From NCBI RefSeq assembly GCF_945906275.1, contig NZ_CAMDRA010000019.1, forward strand, positions 1 through 34,662: a DNA stretch of 34,662 nt. Reading direction: 5' to 3'. Below, piece after piece: positions 1-7,533 of the stretch; positions within the stretch are counted from its first letter, which is position 1; each line of letters opens with the position of its first letter. A program made the position numbers and the translations under genes. This DNA comes from Dongia mobilis (GTDB lineage: Bacteria; Pseudomonadota; Alphaproteobacteria; Dongiales; Dongiaceae). The notes beneath the pieces are model-generated. The model was given only the letters and a program-made list of their open reading frames with translations, did not search any database and had not been told where the DNA came from.

Positions 1-35
1 TGGCGAACCCGTCCATATAACTCCACGCCCTTCAT
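1..35 (-). CDS. istA: IS21-family transposase IstA, N-terminal fragment (runs off window)
   Basis: Only the first 11 codons are present, reading MKGVELYGRVR. This strongly resembles the usual start of alphaproteobacterial IS21 transposases, a short stretch of the type MKxVELYxxVR that precedes a helix-turn-helix. A purine-rich AAGGCGGAGGG stretch lies directly upstream of the ATG and can serve as ribosome binding site. The family product is a DDE-type transposase that acts with the ATPase IstB. The identification rests on few residues plus the IS21-like terminus at 146, so it is probable rather than certain. Confidence 0.65.
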   Translation of the reverse strand, partial: MKGVELYGRVR

Positions 36-77
36 CCCTCCGCCTTCCGCCAATCAGGCAAAAGGCTATCTGCTGCC

Positions 78-141
78 GGACTTTTACTCCGGCGCAACCA
101 GATTATCCGGCCGCTTCAGTGAGGGATTATTGCTCCGGCGC
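78..141. repeat. Subterminal direct repeats of the IS21-type end
   Basis: Copies at 124-141 and 78-95 share the core CTCCGGCGC on the plus strand and differ at three positions. In the inner copy, GCCGGA (75-80) and TCCGGC (88-93) also form a small dyad. Repeats of this kind in IS21-family ends are thought to be transposase binding sites. Confidence 0.6.
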
Positions 142-1344
142 TTACAGATAGGCCAGGAGCGGGCCGGGATGCATGCCGAGATCCAGGAACATCCGGGCCA
201 CGGGCACTTCCACCAATGTCGGAAAATACATGAACACGCCGAAGACCACGGCCGTGGCATTGGCCAGCAGATCGTTGCGGCCGGCCAAAGCCTCGATCCA
301 TTCTGGCTGGATCAACTGGCGGATGACGCCGACCGCAAACACGCCGATGACCAGCAGCAGGAAAATCTGTTTCACGAATCGCCACGATTCCCACAGCCAG
401 GCCTGCCAGTCCGCCGGATCAAGGCGCCTTGCATAGTGACCGATGGCGAGGAGCGCCAGGCCGACCGCGATCACACGGCCGGTGACGGCGATCTCCAGCC
501 TGCCGTCGAGCGCGGCGAAGCGCAGGGCCGCCACCAGCAGGGTGGTGGCGGCTAGGCCCAGGGTGACCCAGGTCCAGCGGTTGGCGCCCTCGACAATATT
601 CTCCATGCCCTTATAGGCCGTGGCGCCGATCAGGATCAGCAGCGCGATGAGCAGCGAGCCCTGCACGCTCACACCCTCCTCACCCTTGGCGGCGTCGAAC
701 GGCACCCACTGGAACAGCATCGCCTGCCACGCCTCGACCCAGGGCAGCTTCAGGCTGACGATTGTCAGGGTTTCGGTCAGCGGCCACAGCCTGAGCGTGC
801 CAGCGATCAGCAGGGCGACCAGCGACAGGAGGACACCGATGGCGGCCCGGTTGATGCTGGCCTTGTCGGCAAACAGGGCATCGGTCTGTGCATCGTGGCT
901 GGCATCGTCGCGCCGGAACAGCAGGGCCATCAGCATCCCGATGCCGATGCCGAACAGAAGGCACAGCAAAACGCGCGCGACGGCAAACTCCACCCCGAGG
1001 ATGCTGCCGGTATAGGCCAGCGCCATGACGTTTCCCGCCGGCGCGAAGAACAGGAAGGTCATGGCCGGCCCGATGCCGGCGCCCTTGCGGTAGATGCCGG
1101 CGAACAGCGGCACGATGGTGCATGAGCAGACCGCCAGCAGCGAGCCGGCGACAGCCGCCGCCGGATAGGACACATGACGTGGCGTGGTGCGTCCGAGCCA
1201 GCGCGTGATGCTGGCCTTCGGGATGAGGGCCGCCATGGCACCGGCGATGAAAAACGCCGGCAGCAGGCAAAGCAGCACATGGGCCGCGAGGTAGGCGGCA
1301 AGGTTGCCGACGCCACCGTTCAATAATTGCAGGACAAGGCTCAT
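142..1344 (-). pseudogene. ArsP_1/DUF318-family permease, 3' end cut off by IS21 insertion
   Basis: This is a polytopic inner-membrane permease of the ArsP_1 (DUF318) family, whose members include organoarsenical exporters and permeases of unknown substrate. The family core is clear at about residues 73-105: CSCTIVPLFAGIYRKG followed by a GP..TFLFFAPAGN segment. A second core lies near the C-terminus, with VFMYFPTLVEVP and a GMHPGPLLAYL stretch. Relatives continue after this point for roughly 40 residues, with a serine-proline-rich turn and a last helix. Here the frame stops at once, because the TAA at 142-144 belongs to the IS end that begins at 146. I read it as a truncated gene giving a 400-residue product without its last transmembrane segment. 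It lies 70 bases downstream of guaA on the same strand. Whether the shortened protein works is unknown. Confidence 0.75.
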
Positions 1345-1414
1345 GGCCAGACTCTACCACAAGCGATCCGGCAGCCGAGCCGGATTCGACCCAACGGAGC
1401 CAGCGCTTATTGTC

Positions 1415-2962
1415 TCACTCCCATTCGATGGTTCCGGGCGGCTTCGACGTGTAGTCATAGACCACACGGTTGATGCCTTTGACCTCGTTGACGATGCGGG
1501 TGGCGACACGGCCCAGGAACGCCGGTTCGAACGGGTAGAAATCCGCCGTCATGCCGTCGGTCGAGGTCACCGCGCGCAGTGCGCAGACGAAATCATAGGT
1601 CCGCCCGTCGCCCATGACACCCACCGTGCGTACGGGGAGGAGCACCGCGAAGGCCTGCCAGATCTTCTCGTAAAGCCCGGCCTTGTCGATCTCCTCGAGA
1701 TAGATCGTGTCGGCCTTCCGGAGGATGTCGCATTTCTCTTTTGAAACCGCGCCCGGGATTCGGATGGCAAGGCCGGGGCCGGGGAAGGGATGGCGGCGGA
1801 TTATCTTCTCCGGCAGGCCCAGCTCGCGGCCGAGCAGCCGCACCTCGTCCTTGAACAATTCGCGCAAGGGCTCGACCAGCTTCATGCGCATGCGTTCCGG
1901 CAGGCCGCCGACATTGTGATGGCTCTTGATGGTGACCGACGGCCCGCCGGTGAAGGAGACACTTTCGATGACGTCCGGATAAAGCGTCCCCTGCGCCAGG
2001 AAATCGGCGCCGCCGATTTTCTTGGCTTCCTCCTCGAACACCTCGATGAACAGGCGCCCGATGGTCTTGCGCTTGGTCTCGGGGTCCGAGACGCCGTCAA
2101 GTTGCCCCAGGAACATGTCTGAGGCATCGCGGTGCACCAGCGGAATGTTGTAGCTGTCGCGGAAGAGGGCTACCACCTGGTCCGCCTCGCCCGCGCGGAG
2201 CAGGCCATGATCGACGAAGATGCAGGTGAGCTGGTCGCCGATCGCCTGGTGGATGAGCACCGCCGCCACCGCTGAATCGACACCGCCCGAGAGGCCGCAG
2301 ATCACCTTGCCCTTGCCCACCTGGGCGCGGATCTTGGCGATCTCCTGGTCGCGGAAGGCGGCCATGGTCCAGTCGCTCTTGCAGCCGCAGATCTTGTGGA
2401 CGAAGTTGGAGAGCAGCTTCGCCCCGTCCGGCGTATGCGCCACCTCCGGGTGGAACTGCACGGCGTAGCGCTTGTCCTTCACATTGGCGATCGCGGCGAA
2501 GGGGGCCCCTTCCGAGACCGCCACCACTTCGAAGCCGGCGGGGATGGCGGCGACACGGTCGCCATGGCTCATCCACACCTGGTACGAGCCGCCCTTCACC
2601 CAGACGCCCTCGAACAGCGGTACTTCCTTTTGCACATGAAGTTCCGAGCGGCCGAATTCCCGATGGTCCGAGCCCTCCACCTTACCACCCAACTGCGCGC
2701 ACATGGTCTGCTCGCCATAGCAGATGCCCAGCACCGGCAGCTTCGATTCCCAGACATAGTCCGGCGCCCGCGGCCCATCATCCGTCGTCACCGAATGCGG
2801 CGAGCCGGAGAGGATGAAACCCTTGGGATCAAACGCCTTGATACGGGCGGCATCCGCGCTGAACGGAAAGATCTCGCAATAAACCCCGGCCTCGCGCAGA
2901 CGCCGCGCAATCAACTGCGTCACCTGCGAGCCGAAATCGAGAATAAGAATTCGGTCGGTCAT
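1415..2962 (-). CDS. guaA: GMP synthase (glutamine-hydrolysing)
   Basis: Converts XMP, ATP and glutamine to GMP in cytosolic purine synthesis. At 515 residues it has the usual family length. The N-terminal class I amidotransferase domain (about 1-195) shows the nucleophile Cys81 in GICYGEQTM and the partners His171 and Glu173 in FHPEV. The ATP-pyrophosphatase domain follows, with the P-loop CGLSGGVDS near residue 224. The C-terminal dimerisation domain ends in the family signature PPGTIEWE. The ATG at 2962 is preceded by a strong AAGGAG at 2968-2973 with five bases between, which fixes the start. It is probably transcribed alone or with the permease downstream. Confidence 0.98.
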   Translation of the reverse strand: MTDRILILDFGSQVTQLIARRLREAGVYCEIFPFSADAARIKAFDPKGFILSGSPHSVTTDDGPRAPDYVWESKLPVLGICYGEQTMCAQLGGKVEGSDHREFGRSELHVQKEVPLFEGVWVKGGSYQVWMSHGDRVAAIPAGFEVVAVSEGAPFAAIANVKDKRYAVQFHPEVAHTPDGAKLLSNFVHKICGCKSDWTMAAFRDQEIAKIRAQVGKGKVICGLSGGVDSAVAAVLIHQAIGDQLTCIFVDHGLLRAGEADQVVALFRDSYNIPLVHRDASDMFLGQLDGVSDPETKRKTIGRLFIEVFEEEAKKIGGADFLAQGTLYPDVIESVSFTGGPSVTIKSHHNVGGLPERMRMKLVEPLRELFKDEVRLLGRELGLPEKIIRRHPFPGPGLAIRIPGAVSKEKCDILRKADTIYLEEIDKAGLYEKIWQAFAVLLPVRTVGVMGDGRTYDFVCALRAVTSTDGMTADFYPFEPAFLGRVATRIVNEVKGINRVVYDYTSKPPGTIEWE

Positions 2963-3009
2963 TCGGTCTCCTTACTTACCATTCGAGTGGATGAGAGTTG
3001 CGTTCCTCA

Positions 3010-3040
3010 CCCCGTCCCCTCTACCGCAAGGGGCGAGGGG
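3010..3040. terminator. GC-rich imperfect hairpin between the GNAT gene and guaA
   Basis: CCCCGTCCCC at 3010-3019 faces GGGGCGAGGGG at 3030-3040 across a ten-base loop. It lies just past the GNAT stop codon on the minus strand and before guaA. No clear T-run follows, so it may instead be a member of a dispersed GC-rich intergenic repeat family. It could end the methyltransferase-GNAT transcript. Confidence 0.4.
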
Positions 3041-3053
3041 CTTGTTCAATCTT

Positions 3054-3608
3054 CTACACGCGCGCTCTTTCGCCGAGCGGCAAAATGGTTGCGTCTGTCA
3101 ATCTCGTCAAATCCCGCCAGCCATAGGCGATGTCGGGAATGCCGTCATCGATGCCGTGCGCGATGAGCTCGCCACCGATGCGTTCGTAGAATTTGCGGTA
3201 GGCATTGTCGGCATAGGCCCAGAGCATCAACGCCGTGCGACCTTCAACAGCCCAATGCGCGGCGGCGGCGCTGATGAGCGCGCGGCCCAGTCCTTTCCCT
3301 TGCGTCTCGGCGCGGCAATGGAGCGAATAGATCTCGCAGTCGAAGCCGCCGAGGTGGCCTTCGGTGATCTCGTGATCCTTGACCGGCCCGCCCAGCACGA
3401 AGCCGTCAATGCCGCTGCTGATACTGCCCACCAGAATGAGTTTCTTGGGATCAGCCAGCCAGCCCTGCCACAGCGGCAGGCGGCGTTCCGGCTGCATGGC
3501 GGCCAACTGGTCTTCCGGCATGAAGGCACCATAGGCCAGGAGCCAGCCCTTGAGGTGAATCTCGGCAATCTCCGGGAGGTCAGCTACGGTGGCGGGGCGG
3601 ATCTTCAT
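3054..3608 (-). CDS. GNAT-family N-acetyltransferase
   Basis: A 184-residue single-domain protein of the Gcn5-related acetyltransferase fold, which moves an acetyl group from acetyl-CoA to an amine. The N-terminus MKIRPATVADLPEIAEIH is the typical beta1-alpha1 start. The acetyl-CoA pyrophosphate loop is visible as ETQGKGLGRAL, followed by ALMLWAYADNAYRKFYERIGG, the usual motif B region. Its ATG overlaps the stop codon of the upstream methyltransferase as ATGA, so the two are translationally coupled. The substrate cannot be told from sequence. Confidence 0.9.
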   Translation of the reverse strand: MKIRPATVADLPEIAEIHLKGWLLAYGAFMPEDQLAAMQPERRLPLWQGWLADPKKLILVGSISSGIDGFVLGGPVKDHEITEGHLGGFDCEIYSLHCRAETQGKGLGRALISAAAAHWAVEGRTALMLWAYADNAYRKFYERIGGELIAHGIDDGIPDIAYGWRDLTRLTDATILPLGERARV

Positions 3609-4378
3609 GACGGTTTCCGTCCCCAGATCACCACCAGCCGATGCGGCACCGGCACGGGATCGCCGGGGAAATTTCGGGCGAGCATGGCCGCGAGTTCCCC
3701 GTCGAACTTTTCCACCTCGGCAGCTCCCAGGCTCGCCGCAATCCCGGCCGAGCCGCGGATGCGGCCGCGCCAGGCCTCGGGACTGTAGGGGATGTCATAG
3801 TCGACCGCCGCACTTTCGCGCGCCGTGAAGCCGCCGTCGATGAGATCGCGCTGCTGGTCGGCATAGTGTCCTTCCCAGCCGCCGAGATGCCAGGCCGGAT
3901 TGTGCGCCAGGATGAGGGCCTCGGTCTGCGCAACGACATTGCCGGGCAGGGGCAGCCAGATGAGATTAGCAATGACCAGATACCCGCCGGGCTTCAGCAG
4001 CCGCATGACTTCCGCCATCACCTTCGCCCTGTCGAACCAATGCCAGCAGGTGCCGGCACTGATGAGGTCGAAGCTGGCGTCGGGCAGGCCAGTCGCCTCG
4101 GCCGGGGCGACGAGATAGGGGATGGTGACGCCGGCAGATTTATCCAGGGACTTGGCCGCTTCCATCATGCCGGGGGCGAGATCGAGACCGGTGACCGCGG
4201 CGCCGCGCAAGGCCAGGCCGCGGGCGAGGGTGCCGGTACCGGTGCCGATATCGAGAATCCGGGAACTGGGGCGAAAAAGCCCACGTTCAGCCATCCGCTC
4301 AAAGAACCAGTCTGGAAAGCCGGCCCGGTGTCGGGCGTAATCTGCGGCGGTCCTGTTCCAATCGGGGGCCAGTTTCAT
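3605..4378 (-). CDS. Class I SAM-dependent methyltransferase
   Basis: A 257-residue soluble protein with the Rossmann-type methyltransferase fold. Motif I is ILDIGTGTGTLARGLA at about residues 41-56, followed by the acidic strand end VTGLDLAPGMM. The motif around residues 100-115 (FDLISAGTCWHWFD) and LLKPGGYLVIAN are typical of the Methyltransf_11 group. Small molecules are the usual substrates, but none can be assigned here. It is the first gene of a two-gene unit with the GNAT protein. Its start is 52 bases from the divergent UbiH-family gene, so the two promoters must share a very short region. Confidence 0.88.
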   Translation of the reverse strand: MKLAPDWNRTAADYARHRAGFPDWFFERMAERGLFRPSSRILDIGTGTGTLARGLALRGAAVTGLDLAPGMMEAAKSLDKSAGVTIPYLVAPAEATGLPDASFDLISAGTCWHWFDRAKVMAEVMRLLKPGGYLVIANLIWLPLPGNVVAQTEALILAHNPAWHLGGWEGHYADQQRDLIDGGFTARESAAVDYDIPYSPEAWRGRIRGSAGIAASLGAAEVEKFDGELAAMLARNFPGDPVPVPHRLVVIWGRKPS

Positions 4379-4430
4379 GCGGCCTTATAGCCGCTGGACA
4401 GCGCGCCCGTAAACCGGGATTGTGCGGCCT

Positions 4431-5765
4431 ATGAGTACAACGTCTTTAACCCAGAATTCTCAAGCACATATGCTCGAAACCGAGGTGCTGATCGTCGGTG
4501 GCGGCATGGTCGGCATGGCCATGGCGGCGGCTTTGGGCGGTGCCGGGATCGAGACTCTGCTGGTCGAGGCGGAAAAGCTGCCCGACATGGCCGAACCCGG
4601 GTTCGACGGCCGTTCCTCGGCCATCGCCTATGGCTCGCAGCAGGTGCTCTCGGGCATCGGCGCCTGGGACTATCTGGCCCCCGCGGCCGAGCCGATCCGC
4701 GACATCCGCGTTTCCGACGGCGGCTGGCAGTTCAGGGAAGCGAGCCCCTTCTTCGTCCATTATCATTTTGCCGATTTGCAGCCCCAAACCATTCCCGGGA
4801 CCATTCCGGGCGCCGAGGGCCGGCAGCCGCCCTTTGGCTGGATCATCGAGAACCGCGCCGTGCGCCAGGGTCTCATCCGCCGGCTCCAGGAACTGCCCTT
4901 CGTCACCCATATCGCGGCCATGAGTGTGACCGCGATCGATTTCCAGGGGACGAGCAACCTCGCCACCTTGAGCGACGGGCGGCAGGTGCGGGCACGCCTG
5001 GTCATCGGTGCTGATGGGCGGCAATCCGCCGTGCGCCGCATGGCCGGCATCGGCGCCCGCGAGCTTGGCTACAAGCACAGCGCCATCGTCTGCACCGTCA
5101 GCCATGAATTGCCCCATGACGGGGTGGCCCATGAGCATTTCCTGCCCATCGGCCCCTTCGCCATGCTGCCGATGAAGGATGATGTGGATGAAGCCGGCAA
5201 CATCCGCCACCGCTCCTCGATCGTCTGGACCGAGGATGCGCGCATCATCCCGATGCTGCTGGGTCTCAGCGACGCCGATCTCGGGCGGGAGATCGAGCGG
5301 CGCTTCGGCCACACGCTGGGCCGCATACGACCCATCGGCCCGCGCTTCAACTATCCGCTCAAGATGGTGCTGGCCGATACCTACATCAAAGAGGGCCTGG
5401 CACTCACCGGCGACGCCGCCCACGGCATGCATCCCATCGCGGGGCAGGGCTTCAACATGGGTGTCCGCGATGTGGCGGCCCTGGCTGAAAAGCTGGTCGA
5501 TGCCCACAGGCTCGGCCTCGATATCGGCAGCCTTGCCGTGCTCGAAGGCTATGCGCGCTGGCGCCGCTTCGACAATCTGATGATGGTGCTGGTGACCGAC
5601 GGCCTCACACGCCTCTTCTCCAACGATCTGCCGCCGGTACGGCTGCTGCGCGACATCGGCTTCTTCCTGTTCAACAAGGCCAAGCCCCTGAAGCGCGTCG
5701 CCATGCGCCACGCCATGGGCATCGTCGGCGACCTGCCGCGGCTCGTGCGCGGACAACGCCTTTAG
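4431..5765 (+). CDS. UbiH/UbiF/VisC/COQ6-family FAD-dependent hydroxylase
   Basis: A flavoprotein monooxygenase, probably one of the ring hydroxylases of ubiquinone synthesis at the inner membrane. It has 444 residues from ATG 4431. The FAD-binding GxGxxG motif is VLIVGGGMVGMAMAAAL at about 19-35. The middle motif is VIGADGRQSAVRR, and the second FAD motif LTGDAAHGMHPIAGQGFN is the family hallmark. A GTG at 4422 and an ATG at 4470 are other possible starts, and the last would give an N-terminus directly before the Rossmann strand. Which ring position it hydroxylates cannot be decided from the sequence. Confidence 0.9.
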   Translation: MSTTSLTQNSQAHMLETEVLIVGGGMVGMAMAAALGGAGIETLLVEAEKLPDMAEPGFDGRSSAIAYGSQQVLSGIGAWDYLAPAAEPIRDIRVSDGGWQFREASPFFVHYHFADLQPQTIPGTIPGAEGRQPPFGWIIENRAVRQGLIRRLQELPFVTHIAAMSVTAIDFQGTSNLATLSDGRQVRARLVIGADGRQSAVRRMAGIGARELGYKHSAIVCTVSHELPHDGVAHEHFLPIGPFAMLPMKDDVDEAGNIRHRSSIVWTEDARIIPMLLGLSDADLGREIERRFGHTLGRIRPIGPRFNYPLKMVLADTYIKEGLALTGDAAHGMHPIAGQGFNMGVRDVAALAEKLVDAHRLGLDIGSLAVLEGYARWRRFDNLMMVLVTDGLTRLFSNDLPPVRLLRDIGFFLFNKAKPLKRVAMRHAMGIVGDLPRLVRGQRL

Positions 5766-5926
5766 CAGGCCCTCAAAACTCTCAAATATTGTAGGGGCTT
5801 AAGGTCAGGTTCCCCGCCTGCCGCCTTGGCAGCGCCGGAGTCGGTCACTTATGGTCGCAGGAGCCCGCCCCTCGGCGGTTGCCAGACTGCGGACCGCTTG
5901 TGGCCGCACCGAAAAGGGATCCCACA
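5766..5926. promoter_or_regulatory. Intergenic region upstream of the DoxX gene
   Basis: These 161 bases separate the hydroxylase stop from the DoxX start. They hold a locally AT-richer stretch (about 5775-5800), a candidate promoter region, and the ribosome binding site AAAAGGGA at 5912-5919, seven bases before ATG 5927. I see no clear operator or hairpin. Confidence 0.35.
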
Positions 5927-6325
5927 ATGGCACTTCGCGACACCCTCAACCCCTATGCGCCGCGTGTCCTGAGCCTCGTGCGCATCGTCTCCGGCCTCAT
6001 CTTCATGGCCCATGGCACTGGCAAGCATCTTAACTTCCCGCCCCTCGGCATGGACATGCCGGCGACCTCGCCCGGCGCCATCGCCGGCTGGATCGAACTC
6101 ATCGCCGGCGCCCTCATCGCCCTCGGCCTCTTCACCCGACCGGCGGCCTTCATCGCCTCGGGTACCATGGCCGCGGCCTATTTCATGGCGCACGCGCCCA
6201 GCAGCTTCTTCCCGGTCCTCAACCAGGGCGATGCCGCCATCCTTTATTGCTTCATCTTCTTCTATTTCGTCTTCGCGGGCCCCGGCCCGTGGAGCCTTGA
6301 TGCCAAGCTCGGCAAGGATCGCTGA
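5927..6325 (+). CDS. DoxX-family membrane protein
   Basis: A 132-residue integral membrane protein with about four hydrophobic helices. The family pattern is visible: LSLVRIVSGLIFMAHGTGK at the start, the GWIELIAGALIALGLFTRPAAF helix pair in the middle, and an end rich in aromatic residues (YCFIFFYFVFAG). DoxX proteins are widespread and poorly understood. Some are linked to thiosulfate:quinone oxidoreductase or to redox stress. The ATG at 5927 is chosen over an in-frame ATG at 5879 because AAAAGGGA lies seven bases upstream and homologues begin near here. Confidence 0.88.
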   Translation: MALRDTLNPYAPRVLSLVRIVSGLIFMAHGTGKHLNFPPLGMDMPATSPGAIAGWIELIAGALIALGLFTRPAAFIASGTMAAAYFMAHAPSSFFPVLNQGDAAILYCFIFFYFVFAGPGPWSLDAKLGKDR

Positions 6326-6342
6326 TCAAGCACGTGCGAAAC

Positions 6343-6451
6343 CATCCCTCCCCCTTCAGGGGGAGGTTAGGTGGGGGCGCAAGTGATGGCTCTAGCTGAG
6401 CGAGACTTAACCCAGCCCCCCTCCCAACCTCCCCCCTGAAGGGGGGAGGGG
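6343..6451. repeat. Pair of inverted GC-rich intergenic repeats between convergent genes
   Basis: A CCCTCCCCCTTCAGGGGGAGG-type unit lies at 6343-6378, and a copy in inverse orientation at about 6414-6451. A related copy occurs at 30319-30356. Each unit is an imperfect hairpin. Placed between the ends of the DoxX (+) and Nudix (-) genes, the pair could act as a two-way transcription stop. The minus-strand unit is not followed by a T-run, while on the plus strand CTTCTTTT follows at 6452-6459. Confidence 0.6.
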
Positions 6452-6458
6452 CTTCTTT

Positions 6459-6947
6459 TCAGACCATCTGGAACTGGCCCGTCTTGCGGTAGCGCAGATA
6501 GGCGGCGACGCTGACCGGCGTCGAGGGCATGATCTCGCGCGGCAGATCATCCGGCGCGAACCAGCCGAACTCGAAGGATTCCTCCGACGTTACCGGCACG
6601 GCACCTTCCGGCCATTCGGCATAGAACATCATGGCGAAGAACTGGCACTGATGCCCGTTGGGAAAGGTGATGCGCTTGGTCGCGGGATCGGAGCCGAAGC
6701 CATAGGGGATGACCTGGTCGATGGCGAGGCCGGTCTCTTCCAGCATTTCGCGGCGGATCGCCGTGAAGATGTCCTCGCCCGGCTCCGGGCTGCCGGCGGG
6801 AATGCCCCAGATGCCGAAATCGCTGCGCCGCTCCAGCATGACCCGCCCCGCGGCGTCGACAAACAGGCAGGAAGCACCCGGCAGCAGCAGCAGATCGTTG
6901 CCGACCTTCTCGCGCAGCTTGGCGACATAGCTGTCGGCGAAACTCAT
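6459..6947 (-). CDS. Nudix hydrolase
   Basis: A 162-residue hydrolase of a nucleoside diphosphate linked to another moiety. The Nudix box fits the consensus perfectly, starting at Gly in GSPEPGEDIFTAI and ending REMLEETGL, with the metal-binding REXXEE glutamates present. The substrate is unknown. The start at ATG 6947 (MSFADSYVAKLREKVG) is preferred to upstream frames, which would run into regA. It begins only eight bases past the regA stop, so it is the third gene of the regB-regA operon, which is an uncommon partner for this pair. Confidence 0.92.
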   Translation of the reverse strand: MSFADSYVAKLREKVGNDLLLLPGASCLFVDAAGRVMLERRSDFGIWGIPAGSPEPGEDIFTAIRREMLEETGLAIDQVIPYGFGSDPATKRITFPNGHQCQFFAMMFYAEWPEGAVPVTSEESFEFGWFAPDDLPREIMPSTPVSVAAYLRYRKTGQFQMV

Positions 6948-6955
6948 CCTGTGGG

Positions 6956-7513
6956 TCAGGCCCTGGGCGCGTATTTGGCCAGGATCCGCTGCAGGGTCCG
7001 CCTGTGCATGCGCAGGCGCCGCGCGGTTTCCGAGACATTGCGGTCGCATTGTTCATAGACCCGCTGGATATGTTCCCAGCGCACCCGGTCGGCGGTCATC
7101 GGCTGCTCGGGCGGCGGCGGCAATGCGTCGCGGTGCTCGAGGAGCGCTGCTTCCACCTGGTCGGCATCGGCGGGCTTGGGCAGATAATCGATGGCGCCGG
7201 ATTTGATGGCGGCGACCGCGGTCGCGATATTGCCGTAGCCGGTCAGGATGACGACGCGGCAATCCGGCCGGCTCTTCTTGATCTCCGGCACGACGTCCAA
7301 CCCGCTGCCGTCGGCCAGGCGCAGATCGACCACGGCATAGCGCGGCGGATGGGCCTTGGCGCTCGCGATGCCGGCCTCGACGCTCTCGGCCTGGGCCACC
7401 TGGAAGCCGCGCTTTTCCAGCGCCATGCTGAGGCGCTGGCGATAGGGCGCATCATCGTCGATGATCAGCAGCGACTTCTCCACAGCCTGGGCTTTGTCCG
7501 GCATATCGTTCAT
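6956..7513 (-). CDS. regA: RegA/PrrA/ActR-type response regulator
   Basis: Global redox response regulator, 185 residues from ATG 7513. The receiver domain has the acidic pair in LLIIDDD (about 18-21), the phospho-acceptor Asp63 in VVDLRLADGSG and Lys113 in YLPKPAD. A short proline-rich linker (PPPPEQP) leads to a Fis-type helix-turn-helix. The stretch CDRNVSETARRLRMHRRTLQ is nearly invariant in this family. Its relatives control respiration, nitrogen fixation and other energy functions according to redox state. It follows regB by 20 bases on the same strand. Confidence 0.96.
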   Translation of the reverse strand: MNDMPDKAQAVEKSLLIIDDDAPYRQRLSMALEKRGFQVAQAESVEAGIASAKAHPPRYAVVDLRLADGSGLDVVPEIKKSRPDCRVVILTGYGNIATAVAAIKSGAIDYLPKPADADQVEAALLEHRDALPPPPEQPMTADRVRWEHIQRVYEQCDRNVSETARRLRMHRRTLQRILAKYAPRA

Positions 7514-7533
7514 TGGTGCTCGACCCTCATTCC

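Larger units (their letters stand above)
1..146 (-). mobile_element. End of an IS21-family insertion sequence (partial)
   Basis: Read on the minus strand, the element begins TGTAAGCGCC at position 146. IS21-family ends characteristically start with TGT. Two subterminal direct repeats of 18 bases lie at 124-141 and 78-95. They match at 15 of 18 positions and are spaced 46 bases apart, and a shorter related copy lies around 101-114. Such multiple repeats at the ends are typical of IS21 elements. A transposase start follows at 35. The boundary at 146 is inferred from the point where the permease reading frame stops matching its family and the TGT begins. The rest of the element, including any istB helper gene and the other end, lies beyond the window. 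Confidence 0.75.

Noticed and set aside
71-100. Possible tRNA 3' end, with a hairpin followed by a CCA-like end
   Set aside because: There is no TTC-R-A T-loop, no anticodon arm and no partner acceptor strand. The sequence is better explained as an IS21 end repeat.
4446-5756. A 436-codon open frame on the minus strand opposite the UbiH-family gene
   Set aside because: It is a mirror frame of a clearly recognised flavoprotein, with a low-information protein.
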